Below are positions 1 through 11,650 of a stretch of DNA of 64,000 nucleotides, one piece after another (the stretch's first letter is position 1; every line of letters begins with the position of its first letter). This stretch comes from Gossypium raimondii. Taxonomy: Eukaryota > Streptophyta > Magnoliopsida > Malvales > Malvaceae. The translations under genes were made by a program, and so were the position numbers. Location: contig NC_068576.1 in assembly GCF_025698545.1 (NCBI RefSeq), positions 51,618,390 to 51,682,389 of the forward strand. Direction: 5' to 3'. The notes below the pieces were generated by a model. The model had not been told where the DNA came from, ran no database searches, and saw only the letters and a program-made list of their open reading frames with translations.

Positions 1-349
1 AAATGAACTAATATGATTAAAGACTACACGAGCTTACTAAGCATTCATTGCTTACGTATTTGTTTATTTTTATTTACCCTACAGATTATCGGAAGCTCGA
101 TTGGGTTGGAAGCTTGTCAGAGATATATCGCACTATCCATTGGTTCTATCGGTAATTTTGGATGATTTGATTTTGATTATATTGTCATGTATAAATTAAT
201 TTGGCCAACATTGGCTCATTAATGTTTTAATTTTGATTGGTTTTAAATATGAATGCTAGATGAAATGAAATGTCTGATAATTAATTTGAAAACTTTGGTA
301 ATGCTCTGTAACCCTGTTTTAGTGACGGATTCGGGTTAGGAGTGTTACA
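1..349 (+). mobile_element. 3' part of a Ty3/gypsy-type LTR
   Basis: The stretch ends in the same signature as a second copy ending at 23776: 'GTAATGCTCTGTAACCCTG', then a GACGGAT...GGGTTAGG tract, then GTGTTACA. The parts before that also align loosely between the two copies (GAGCTTACTAAGC, then a TCGGAAG-like region and a CACTATCCA motif). The window edge cuts the left end, so it is unknown whether this is a solo LTR or part of a full element. No internal domain follows. Assignment to gypsy rests on recognising this LTR end, not on coding sequence. Confidence 0.65.
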
Positions 350-401
350 AATGCTTTAGGAAAGTAAGGCTATCAAAGAAACTTTTCAATTTAAAAGGTG
401 A

Positions 402-674
402 TTGTACAAGCTTTACACTTTAATTTTGAAAGATAGATTAGAGCATAAATTGCATCAAGATCTCCATGCAGCTACACATTTTTTGAATCCAACATTCAAG
501 TATGAGACCATGAACCATGGTCAAGACGTTGCTATTATGAAAGGATTTTTATCCATTATTGTGAACAAATATATTTCAAGTGGTAAAAAAAGGCTCATCC
601 AACCATTCCCATCTAAACAATTGTCACCAAGATCTACCAAAGCCTTTCCTATCACGTCCCAACAAACATCATAA
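402..674 (+). pseudogene. hAT-transposase-like fragment (DUF659/dimerisation side)
   Basis: A 90-codon frame contains 'LHQDLHAATHFLNPTFKYE'. This resembles the 'plHaAayyLNP.f.Y' block that lies between the DUF659-type core and the C-terminal dimerisation region of plant hAT transposases. The remaining residues after about position 60 look unrelated. There is no BED zinc finger, catalytic core or C-terminal dimerisation domain nearby, so this is at most a relic. It directly follows the gypsy LTR end, which may have truncated it. The alternative is a chance open frame, and the identification rests on one motif. Confidence 0.45.
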
Positions 675-678
675 AGGA

Positions 679-2330
679 CCTTACCACCAACTACCTACAA
701 CTTAGGTAATCTTATTATAGGTTAAATCATATCCTATCATGGGATTCTATAACTCTACAACCAACCCTACTTAATAGAACTATTGCTCTTAAGGATTCGA
801 GGAAAACTCGAAACCAAAATCACCACCTACATAACCCCCCCATTTTCCTTCAAAATAGGTATTCAAGAGATTTCCACCATTAAAGACTTCATTTGTCCTC
901 TAACTTTTTCCATGTGGTTATTGTCACCATCATGTGAACATCTCTAAGTCACCCAACTCAAAACCTTGTATTGATAATTGGTGTCAAATGTGGGAATAAG
1001 ACAAAAAGCCATGTATATGCTAAGTTAAACTCATAACTTTCAACCTTTAGAATATTCAAATAATACCCAAAAATAGCACAACTTAAGTGCCTTCTCAAAA
1101 TTAACCAACCAACATAAACCACTATACCAATGGTTTCAAATTGATCCCTCCTATGAGTTGTATTACTTATATCCTCATTGTCGTCAAATGTAGGTATATT
1201 TACACATGCAAACTCAAGTTGTGCACCAAAACCAACCATTCCCTCCAAAGCATTATGGCCAAAACTCATGTCGAAAAACTTACCCACACTAACCCATCAA
1301 TAATATTGGGAATTACACATTCAAAAAAAGATTTTGAAGCCCAACTTAATAGCTAGATCTTTCCCCAACACAAGGAATATTGGCTTTCAACACCCACATC
1401 AACCAAAAAGAGCCAAAACGTGAAGAACTCACTAGCACCTCCCACGAACCAAAAAATGAAAAAGGCCTTTGCATTAAATTCAATAGTTACACCTTACGCA
1501 ACGCCTCACTGGTCATCAACATACATCTTAAACGAGGTGGGGAATGAGGGAATCTTAAAGGCATTACCACCATCGATATGGTCCAGCCTTGGAAAAAGGC
1601 AATCTTTTCCAAAATGCCAATTCGTCAACGATGTCAAACAAAAGACGGAATATTGCCTTTACTTAAAAAAAGTCACTAAAAAAACCGTAGATAAGTACAT
1701 CTCAAGCAAACCATTAAATAACCAGCTCAATGAGAGCAAGACAAGGTTGGAACCTAATGAATAAAGCTTGACACTAAGAAAGAGGACTCGTATTATAGTG
1801 GTAGGAGGAGGAAATCCAACAAGAAACATTGATAATCACACCTCCTCTTACAAAGGTAATTCAACCGGAGGGTGTCATAGACAAGTAAACGAGGATAAGT
1901 AAAAAGGTAGCCCTAAACCCTTCCTAAAATATTGTCTACAAGCTTATATCTAGCGAAGCAAAAACATCATTACAAACGGAATAAAATTTCAGAATATTAG
2001 TGCAAAAAGAAAGGAAGTTACCGAATGTCACTCACGTAATAGGAACACCATCACCACTAGCTTATATTTCCAAGGGTGAGAATAAAAAAAAAAAGATTTC
2101 TTTGCTAAAGAAAGGGTGAAAATTTTCTCATTTTCTTGAGAAAATCAATAACCTTGCCACCGACTACCCATAATATAGTCAACTGTGTCCTACAAAGGTT
2201 AGATCACATCCAAGCAAGGTATCCTATAGCTCTGGCATGAGTCCAACTTAATAGAACTATTGCTCACAAGAACACGAGAACAAGCTCGAACCCCCTCGTC
2301 ACCCAAAATAGGGATTCAAGAGATTTCAAT
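679..2330. repeat. Unknown element bounded by about 190-bp direct repeats
   Basis: Two direct copies lie at about 679-880 and 2152-2330. Both run from a CCTTRCCACCRACTACC start, through a shared AACTTAATAGAACTATTGCTC-like core, to AGGKATTCAAGAGATTTC. By eye they are roughly three-quarters identical. About 1.27 kb lies between them, holding only short open frames on either strand (958-1287 minus; 1141-1356 and 1420-1764 plus) with no domain I recognise. The layout could be a small non-autonomous LTR element, but no TG..CA ends, primer-binding site or target duplication were found. Confidence 0.45.
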
Positions 2331-5300
2331 CACTATACACTTTTTTTGTCTCCTAACATTAAAAAGATTACTTATAATGTGAAAAGTTTAATAAAAACTA
2401 TATGTAAATTAACTTCACTGAGTGTATAAGATATCCACTTTTGGTATTAATCAACATGAGGTGATTTATCAAGGATAATTTGCAAAATACAAATTGTATG
2501 ACGTAAATGTATGACAGGGTCTTAGTTTAATGGGTACCAACATTATTACTAATGCAAGAAGATGTAGGCTTAAGCACGTTAAGGTACCTTTATTTTTTAT
2601 TTAAAAATTGTGGAGGGAGGAAAGGAAATAAAAACGTTTAACCATGAAAATTTGTTTACAATAATAAGATGGGTTTTGGTTGTGGTAACAACGTCAATAG
2701 TAGCTGCCTTGACTTACAACACTAACAGCATTAAAGACGTTTTTCATTTTTTGGGGGTGTTAATGTATTTAGATTTCAGACATAATCATCATATTTTAAA
2801 AAAAAAGTAAAATTTGATTCCAATTAAGTCAAAAAATGCATGCACGAATCATTTATGAAAACTCGAGAAAGAGAAATGGAACACCCTTTTCTTTAATTGC
2901 CAAATATCATCATTGAGCACAATTAATTATTGGACCATCCTCTCATCTATCTTTAATGACAATGCAAACCCTTGTTCATTTCACACTTCCTTTTTCTAAC
3001 AGCAACAAAAACAACCAGAATCGTTCATTTTGAATATTAATCTGACTTGCCTTGGTTTGTTTTAGTTAAGTCAGAAAATTGCCATAAAAATCATCACATG
3101 GAGCTTGGTAAATACACTCACTCACGTGTGCATCTATATGTGGACACCATTTCCCACGTTCCTACAAGTATAAATCCTTTTTTCCTTTGCCTTTAACCAA
3201 CCTTAATATATTCATATTCATTGCTGCTTCAGCATAAGAAAGTGAAATGAAACTTGTTTGTTAGTCTTCTTCTTTTATTTTTCCTCTTTCAAATCTATTC
3301 AGAGTATCAAAGCTGCCTTTGACAACAGATTTAGATCTGATGACAAATTAAGTTTTTCTAAATTTGTATGTTGGTTAACTTGCTCTCATGTGAAGTGTCA
3401 TATGATTGACGGAAAATAAACATGTTAAAATTTTTAACTTTTAAAATTCAAGGACTAAATCTCGAGTTATATAAAAATACAAGGACTAATAGTATATTTT
3501 AACAAAATATCAGATATTAGGGAGTGATTTTTCTTATAAAAAGTAGTGGTGGGATTATCTAATAATTGAATTCATGATGTGAATTTGTTTTAAAAGAGTG
3601 ATTCAAAATAATGTTTGAAATTGAAATATATTTGGGCATGTGGGTGCTCTCATAAACAAATATTTATGATAGTTTAATTAATAGTAGAGAAATCCTACTA
3701 CAAATATTTTCCACTAGGAAAAACAAAACCTCCCTCAATTTATGATACATTAAATTTATGTCTCAATGCTTTATTTCCACCAAAACAAAGGTGGTTATTC
3801 AATATCTCCCTTATTTACTGTAATATTAATTTTTTTGTAAAATTGGATCATTTTGAAAAGTTACTGTTTTTAAATTATGTTTCATAAATTTGGTCCGAAC
3901 ATATAATTTGATAGCACTCTCTAATTTTAGTATTTATTATATTAGTATAAAGAAAACAACAAGGTAGCGTTTAGTACGATGTGAAGTAGTCATTTTCCTG
4001 AAAATTTAATCAGTTGCAAAGTGATTTCAACGTTTAATATGTCAAACTTTATTTAGAATCTAACTTTCTTTTGAGAGTTACCTTCCAATGAACATGGCAA
4101 TCTGATTCACTATATGAAAGGTAGGAAAATTACTTTCTCATGTAAATCAGAAAGTTCAAGAAATATTAAAACAAAATTAAGCATATTTTATATTGGTTTA
4201 AAGTATTTGTTTATTAATAAACTTAAAGAAAAAAAGTTATTGTCTTCTTCCTTTATCCTACTACTAGATTTTCTCTATTGTTTCAACGGATTCTTCTCAA
4301 GTATTATATATACATAATTTTTAATTTAATCCAAAACGAGTTTTATATATACATGATTACATTTAGAAAATATATGTAGGACCAAATAAAATTTATTCTT
4401 AAAAACTTAATTCAAATATTTGTTAAGAGTAAAGTTTACATGAATATTATCTATTAAGAAAACACTTAATGAATGATATATAGCCAGATAAAAATCATAA
4501 CATAAAAGAGAAAATTGAAAGAGTCTTAGGTTATCCACAAAAGAAGTATGCCAATCTTATCTCATGATTCTATATTCCTATTCCTTCTCGAGAAAAACGA
4601 AAGAGATCCATCAATGTCCCAAATCCAATATCATCCAAATCTTTTGGTTGGTCCAATAGATTTATTTGTATTAATCTCTTTTTTATTTAAAGGAAAATAC
4701 TGAATTGCCCAAATAATAGCTCAAAGACTTATGAAAGGAAATTTTAAAATATTTATCATACCCTAATATAAAATCTTAAATTTCTCAAATCTTTAATTTT
4801 GTAATTAACCCAATGCCATTTAAACAAGTTTTTTAGGGAAATCTGTGTGCTTTTGTGTTTAATAATTAATTGGTTGAAGGCCACCGTGTGATGATGTGTG
4901 GTTTGAAATTCCCTCCACCTCAAAGCACCCGTTGTTTCCCAGAGGAGGAGCAGATTGGGGTGGCGCGTGGGTCTCACACCCCACTTGTCAGGGGACATTA
5001 CGAGTATCCTTGGGGACCTTCATTTCTCATTTGACTTGAGGAAAGTGGAGTCGAAAGGGAATGCAATCAACTTATCCGATGGTGATGCCTCACCCACTTC
5101 AACATTGTTCTCAATCTTACGGCTCTCTACATCCCACTTCTCTACCAGTCTTTCTCCACCACGTGTTTTCATCGGGTCGACTCTGTCTTGCAATCATATT
5201 TTGCAGACAATTTTTGCCACCTTTTTAGTAATCTTTTTTTTCCCTTATTACAAATCAATAATAAAAATCGATTTTGACAAAATCATTTTTAGTTTTACAA

Positions 5301-6196
5301 AATCAAGTCATATCAATTCGAAGGAAAAAAAAAGTAATTTCAAACAGGGACTTCCAAGTAAAAGTTATCAAATTGGCAAAGAAAGTTCAAAATTTCAAAT
5401 AGGACACAGTCCTTAAAAGATACACGGACTAATCACATGGCCGTGTGACCCGATTGTGTAATAAACACAAGTTGTGGCACGACCGTGTGAATGCAAAAAA
5501 CAAATATTTTTAAAATCACACGGTTCTCAAAATTCAGATGGCCCGAAAACACAATTATGTGCCCTGTTTTTCACAATAATCTTTATTTAACTTTAGAATA
5601 TTGTCTCAAATACAATGATGTTAAAAAGATTACCTAGCTCATCTCCAATCTCGATGATTAATTAAAAATATTCAACAAGATATATTTTTACTTTGAACAA
5701 AAAAAATAAAATGTATTAGTCTGATATTTCTATACTTGGTGGGATTATGGTGTGGGATATAGGGATGTTAAATGCGAGTAGGAACACAAATCACATTAAA
5801 AGTGAGGGTTGTAATAGCCATGTATCTCTAAAACGTTAAAGTCTACATAGATTAGAAAGTGGGCATATCAATGCCAACCAAATATGTTAACAAGTGCATA
5901 AAATTTTCGCCAAATTCATTTCAAAGATTCCTACTTGATGTGGCAGAGATTCTTGACGTTGATGTTACTGCATATCTACCCATCTGAAATTGGTTTTGAG
6001 TAACCCAATTTTTCCTTTTTTTTTTCTTTCAAATAATTTGAGTAGAAATGAAATTCAAGATTAAAAAAAAAAAGGTCAAAATCAATTTCTCTTTCCTTAA
6101 ATCAAAAGTTTTATATCCTTGTAGATAATCTCAAACTTACTATAAATTTGCAAAAGAAGAGTGTTTTGCTCGGTAGGATGAAAAGAAAATTGAAAG
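2331..6196. other. AT-rich intergenic DNA, no convincing gene
   Basis: Three things stand out. At about 3110-3250 there is promoter-like sequence: a CACGTG G-box-type site near 3123, a TATAAAT at about 3170, and a leader-like stretch followed only by a five-codon frame. At about 3430-3510 is a fragment of the 'ctaaat...tataaa...acaaggacta' foldback family seen elsewhere in the window. At 4880-5200 there is a GC-richer stretch with an open frame at 4955-5416 that resembles nothing I know. The rest is low-complexity AT-rich sequence. Confidence 0.5.
5405..5600. repeat. Relic of gypsy-type sequence with CACACGG/CCGTGTG motifs
   Basis: Several near-palindromic motifs (ACACGGAC, CATGGCCGTGTGACC, ACGACCGTGTGAA, CACACGGTT) occur within 200 bp. 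They match the style of the motif-rich tract at 23270-23540 inside the second gypsy LTR. There is no end signature or coding domain here, so it is recorded as a diverged fragment only. Confidence 0.4.
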
Positions 6197-6908
6197 CGTA
6201 GGGAACGGTCGTATAAATAACAAAATAGAAAAGATATAAAAGTTTGAATACAAATTTTAAATTGAAAACTCCTTTAAAAGACGATAAAAACTATGAGTAA
6301 AGGAAGCTTTAACTTTTCACTAAATGAGTAAATAAATGAGAGTCCAATATGAAAAAGAAAAAAAACCTAAATGTACTAAACATGCAAACTCAAATCCCAA
6401 AAAACAAAGCCGTAACTCTCATAAAGTTCCCTCAAAAGGGGTACAAAATTCTCTTTATAGTCACCACGAAAACTCTCTCCCAAATTCATCTGCGACTGCA
6501 TCTGGTCACCTCCAAAAAAAAAGCAATGTAGTACTACATCTTTGATTGTCTTACCGAAACAAGGATACGAGACCCCTTTAAATAGGCTAAGTTTAAAGGG
6601 ATAAAACGACTAAAATATCTCTAAAGTAATCATAGTTCGATTAGGAGATGAAGTCCTACTTGACTATCAAAATGCGGCTGTATTACTTGAGGAATGCGTC
6701 ATGTCGTCGTGACGTCCCATGCATGCTTGTCACGATATCACCCTCTCTGTCAATCGAAAAACTCGTCACAACGTTCTGACATCCCTCGCCGTGACGTCGC
6801 CCCTCATCACGATATCGATGTCCTCCACATCGTGACGTCATGCATATTTCACATCTGTCTTTATTAAGTGCCTGTAGACTATCCGGTAAATTCGAGTCAC
6901 ACTCCACA
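6197..6908 (-). mobile_element. Solo LTR, copia-type family (same as 20757-23944)
   Basis: About 712 bp aligns from end to end with the LTR at 20757-21470. The start CGTAGGGAACGG corresponds to TGTTGGGGATTG, and the end ...GAGTCACACTCCACA corresponds to ...GAGGCACACCCAACA. The body shares the 'ctttcactaaatgag', 'cctaaatgtactaaa' and 'aggctaagtttaaaggg' blocks. The flanks carry a perfect 5-bp duplication, GAAAG (6192-6196 and 6909-6913), as expected of an LTR retrotransposon insertion whose internal region was removed by LTR-LTR recombination. Short open frames in it, such as 6683-7012 on the minus strand, are chance translations. Orientation follows the related element. Confidence 0.75.
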
Positions 6909-6913
6909 GAAAG

Positions 6914-8628
6914 GATGGACCAATAGAAAGATGAAAATATAATTTTTCTTTCCATTAGTGTACTTAATAGGATAGATGGAAAAATTAAAAGAAAAAATCG
7001 TATTCTTTCCATTCATTACTTGATAGAGTTAAATAGTGGAGGAAAGAAAATGAAACTAATGAAAAATACATTTTTTTATTCCACCCCTTATTTTCTCTCA
7101 TATGGTTCTAATTTGGAATAAACTGTTTTTGTAGATTAAGATTAATGGAAAATAATCATTTATGATGTTTTCTTTCTTCTCCCTTTTTCTTATGGTCAAG
7201 TATACTTAAAATTTATTTTTTTTTCTATTTTTTCACAAAAAAACTCATTTGGCGTCAAACGTGAGGGAATGCTAGACGTTTGGTAATTTATCCTCCGGCC
7301 AGGAGAAAAGATACCATTGAAGCAGTCAATCCTATGCATATTGTATGCACATCTGGTTGCACAAATTACATAGTATCATAAATAGCTACTCTGAGGATTA
7401 CCCATCCGCAAGAAGAGTTTATAAACAAATATAGATCTTTGGTATCACTCTCTATACTGAGATATACCATAAGACTAATAAGTTGATTCGAGATCTCGCT
7501 ATCAACCTCTTGGCCTAAAAAAAAAATCTTTCTCGATAAAGCCGGTTGATTAGGATAAAATTGTATCCCTTAGTAGTTTTTTTTTCTACTCAGCTAAGCA
7601 CACCATTAATTGTTCTTTAATAATTTTTTTAATATTTAAAAATATTAAATAATTTTATATTTATTACATTTAACTCAATATATAGAAGTTGTAGCTTAGC
7701 CCACTTAATATTCAGCATTTCTTGATATTTGTAACTTTTTTGAGTATTCGTCATATATGTTTTATGGTTCATGTTTGATGTTTGTGGTTGTCTTTTTAAT
7801 AACATCATCTCCCTGATTTAAACATGTACCTCTACTTAAGAATAAAACATGTCCGATCATTATATCCAAAACTTATATCGGTTTCATTTATACCAAAATA
7901 TCCATTTATTTTTATTGGGTATAACCTATTGTTTTAGTTTATTAGGGAATAGGACCTGAACTATTATCAAAGACACATTTAATAACTTTGGGGTTTAATC
8001 TAAATCAAATCAGATGAGAAAGAAAGAGATAATGAATAATCATAATTAAGGTAGAATAATAAATCACAAATAAGTAAGTAAAAGGAGATAGGAGATGGTG
8101 GAGGACACAATTAGTTGAATTTCTGGGAAGAACATAATTAGTTGGGAGAGTAATAAGAACAGGTAGCATGGCATGGCATGCATGCCTAATGCCTTTGTTT
8201 CTTTCAAACACTACTGTACTTCATAATGTTTTACATGGAACATAATAACCATTCATTAACCACATCATATCTTATCAACAAAATTCAATAGGTGAAAAAG
8301 GTTTTTTTTTTTTTCAGTCCAATTGATTAAATCTAATCATTGAATTAAATAAATTATTCAATAAATATATAATTAATTTAATGGTATTATTTCAAACTCA
8401 TCATTTATATATAAAAATATTTTTAAAATTATATCAAAAAATAAATATATACATATAATTTTTTACTTCAACGATTTTTACTAGTTCACTAAAAATTGGA
8501 TTCATAATAATCACTCCTTTTATGAAGTCAATTGACCCGTTTTTTAGGAATGCAATCATCTCTGCTTTTTGGGGCAAAGTTTTCTTAATTTTCTGTCCAT
8601 CATGTAAAATGGTATAATTATAATTTGG
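6914..8628. other. AT-rich intergenic DNA
   Basis: No gene, RNA or identifiable element seen. Only short frames and homopolymer tracts are present, for example the T-run near 8300. Confidence 0.5.
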
Positions 8629-8742
8629 GGGTAGACTGTAGTGCGGTGCATTTAGTTCATGCTATAATATTTAATATCACAATTATCGTTGTTTTTATAC
8701 TAATTACAGGTAAACGCATCGTCCATCCAAACTCACCCGAAA
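8629..8742. mobile_element. MITE fragment related to 16495-16630
   Basis: It shares with the 16495-16630 copy the ordered blocks GCATTTAG, 'ataatatt..atatcac', 'ttgtttttatactaattacagg', 'taaacgca' and a terminal 'catccaaa'. The right end (CGTCCATCCAAA) is kept, but the left inverted terminus is not recognisable, so the copy is truncated or diverged. It is non-coding. Confidence 0.5.
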
Positions 8743-11650
8743 TTAAAAAATATATATAATTTTTTATACATCAATTAAGATACATGATAATTTTATACTT
8801 TATTTGTAAAATTAAAAATTTCATTTGTTGTACCAAAAAGAACATGCATCATGACAAGTATATTTGCAGTTACTTGCTGATGATATTTAATTATTAACCC
8901 ATACTTATTATATTGAATTGGGTTACGGATTAATCGGTATAAATTCAATTGGAAAAAAGTTAATATAATCTTATTAATGATAAATAGTATTATTACGATC
9001 ATATTTTTGTTTAATATTTAAATAAAATAACTAAAAAACCACTATCCAAGAATTAAACAAATGTTTCTGGTTGAATAAGTTTTTTATTTTATCCACATTC
9101 AGAAATTTTAATTAAAATTAAATGTATTGATTTTATTTTATTTAGTTGCATTATGCTAGTTTGAAATTTAGAGAAAGGGTTTCTTAAGCTTTGAACTCTT
9201 GACCTCATAAACTAACTTAGAAACTAAAAATGTGGAAGTGAATTTTGTGATTAGATCCGTTATTTTTATTCAATGTGATGGTAAGATGTTTATTTCTATA
9301 AATATATAATTATGAGGTGTCAGAAATCTAAGGCTGATTAATTAATTACATGTGAGGGAAGAACAACTGTAAATTTGGTTTAGAAAAGAAATAAATAAGA
9401 GAAAGACAGGCATCATAAATCAGGTTTAGTTACCAAGACATGGCAATTTTTAAAACATAGTTGGAGCACTCACTCACCCTAAACAAATGCATCTGTCTGT
9501 CTCTGAGTATCGTTACAAGCAAGATGAATACAATTTTTGGACATTTATCAATGTGAGATGATACGAAAACCTCGTGCATCTAACATTATTATATAATAAT
9601 ATTAATAGATATGCTGTTGGGGGGTGTGGTAATCTAATCCCCATTGAAACTTAACATCAAAAGAGTGAAAGGAAAGCATTCTCGTGCTTTGTTCAGTGCG
9701 TTTTTGGTTTAACAAATGGGAAGCTGCACAACCAACAATAAACATCGAATACAAGGAGACAAAAAGAAGGATTTTTTTCTTTTAAAAAAAAGAAGAAGCT
9801 TTGCTAGTATTTTCTGATGTTTTCTTCACTCAGCATGTGAGCTGCACATTATATATACACTAACTACATATTACTGCCTTTGTAAATCTCCAGAAACAGA
9901 CATAAAATATTAGATGTATGTCAGGTCTCTTTGTTATTTAATAATGGAGTGTTTTTTTTTTTTTTCCACAACTTCTGTGGCTGTTAGGACTCTCATTAAG
10001 GCCTTCGTAAGAGGCGACACCACCCACCTCATCGCATTTCCACTCCACGGATCTCTTGCTTGCTAATGGCTCAAATATGTCATATTGGATAAGGTTAGGC
10101 CCAATATAAGCAATAGCCTCATGAGAATGCATTAGATTTGACAATTCCTACATGTTTCATGTTTTTTTTTTCTTTTTGGAAATAGAAGAGAAGGAAGTTC
10201 TAAAGCCGGTGTTACAGAAACAAGTCGTGGTAAAAGTAAAACCCGCTGCATCGATGTGAAGGATGGTTTCAATCTCGTTTGTCCTAGACCTTCCAATGTA
10301 TCAGCCGCACGATTAGATATGGTTTATTTGGACCTGTCACTGCCTATGAGTAACCTGAATAAGGTTATTTACCATGCTAAGATCTCTCCTGATCATTTCT
10401 TTCCCTGTCAGAAGCTTCACAACGGTTTCAACATTATTCAAGCTTCAAGCCTTCATACACCCCCCACACCGCAGGCCCTAAGCTTCGAGTCATCCTGATC
10501 TCCAATCACCTTCAGACTCCGCAGCTGCTCTATTTCCACATTGTCTTGCAGCACTGTATATTTAAGCTTGAACCAGCCTTCCTACGGTTTCTTCCACCCA
10601 ATTTGCCTCTCCATCATGTATGGTCTTCTCCCTCCATCCTCATCTGCCCTACTCACATACCTTATCCGAGTTGGCATCTCCGACAGCAAAGATTATACAA
10701 TTTCTTACTCAAGCCCGCATATCCAACAAAATGGGGTCATTCGCCATTTCACGCTTACATCTTTCATTCATTATATTTATAGCATTAATTTTTCATGTTT
10801 ATGTAAATATATGGCATCCAAAATTTGTTTATATGTAATGTCTACGGATAAATGAAGTAGGGAAAATGTTGAATTCGCATACGTTTCAAGCCCATGCATT
10901 GCCGATTGTAATGGTTGCATCGACTCTCCGTAAAATTATCCAATTAAGAATTGATGTTATGTTTCAACAAGGTAAATAGAGACCTAACTTCTTATCATAA
11001 AAATTGATCAGTCAAACCATGCATCATACAATTCTCATTGGCATATGCAACAAAAGGGTTTTTGCTCAGTCTTAGGTCTTGGCAAGTTACTTTTCTGCTC
11101 AAGGTTGCAACACTTTAATTGAACGAGCACCAATAAAGAACTACAGTGGCAAGTATATTGCTGTAAGAGAAATTTAAGCAGTTGGTAGGCACTTCCTAGT
11201 CCACGTACGTGCTTCATCAGTCCTACAACTTTCAAATGATCCATGTATATCCTAGATTAGAAAATCATGAGCCAGTATATGCTCTTAGTAGATGTAAATT
11301 TCTAAGTTGAATTTAAGTTCAATATGAATTTTATGTTTTTCTTTTAAAATTTCCAGCTACAACTTGTCAAACTATGCATGAAAGAGATCCCAAAATATAA
11401 AGTGCTTGTATAAATGACAATCATGTAAAGAAATCAGAACGATCAAATCTATACTCAAATGTCTTTTGTTTCTCATCAAGTTATCTTGAAACTCTTTAGC
11501 CAAAGATAAAATATCAAATTCCTACTACAGTTCTGGATGTATGCTCAAGCTCATAATGATGATCTAAGAACTTCATTTCATGCTAAAATTATGAATCACG
11601 GCCGGAAACTGAGAAAACACGCAGTCCGGCAAAACCTGGAAATTATGATT
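8743..11650. other. Intergenic, including the likely DAD1 3' region
   Basis: No recognisable coding sequence. A GC-richer patch at about 10180-10860 holds several overlapping open frames on both strands (10256-10498, 10541-10855). None gives a protein I recognise, so it may be a non-coding transcript or an old degraded insertion. The last few hundred bases before 11651 should contain the DAD1 3' UTR, since that gene runs leftward. Confidence 0.45.

Noticed and set aside
3300..3360. Possible microRNA (AAGCTGCC near 3310 recalled miR167)
   Set aside because: Only eight bases agree with miR167, and no complementary arm forms a precursor hairpin.
4955..5416. 153-codon plus-strand frame
   Set aside because: No recognisable domain, biased composition, and a C-terminal half running through AT-rich sequence. 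Composition alone is not enough to call a gene.
6683..7012. Minus-strand frame of 109 codons with DSLQALNKDR
   Set aside because: It lies in the solo copia-type LTR and recurs (as at 23794-23976) because the LTR recurs. There is no protein family and no codon constraint.
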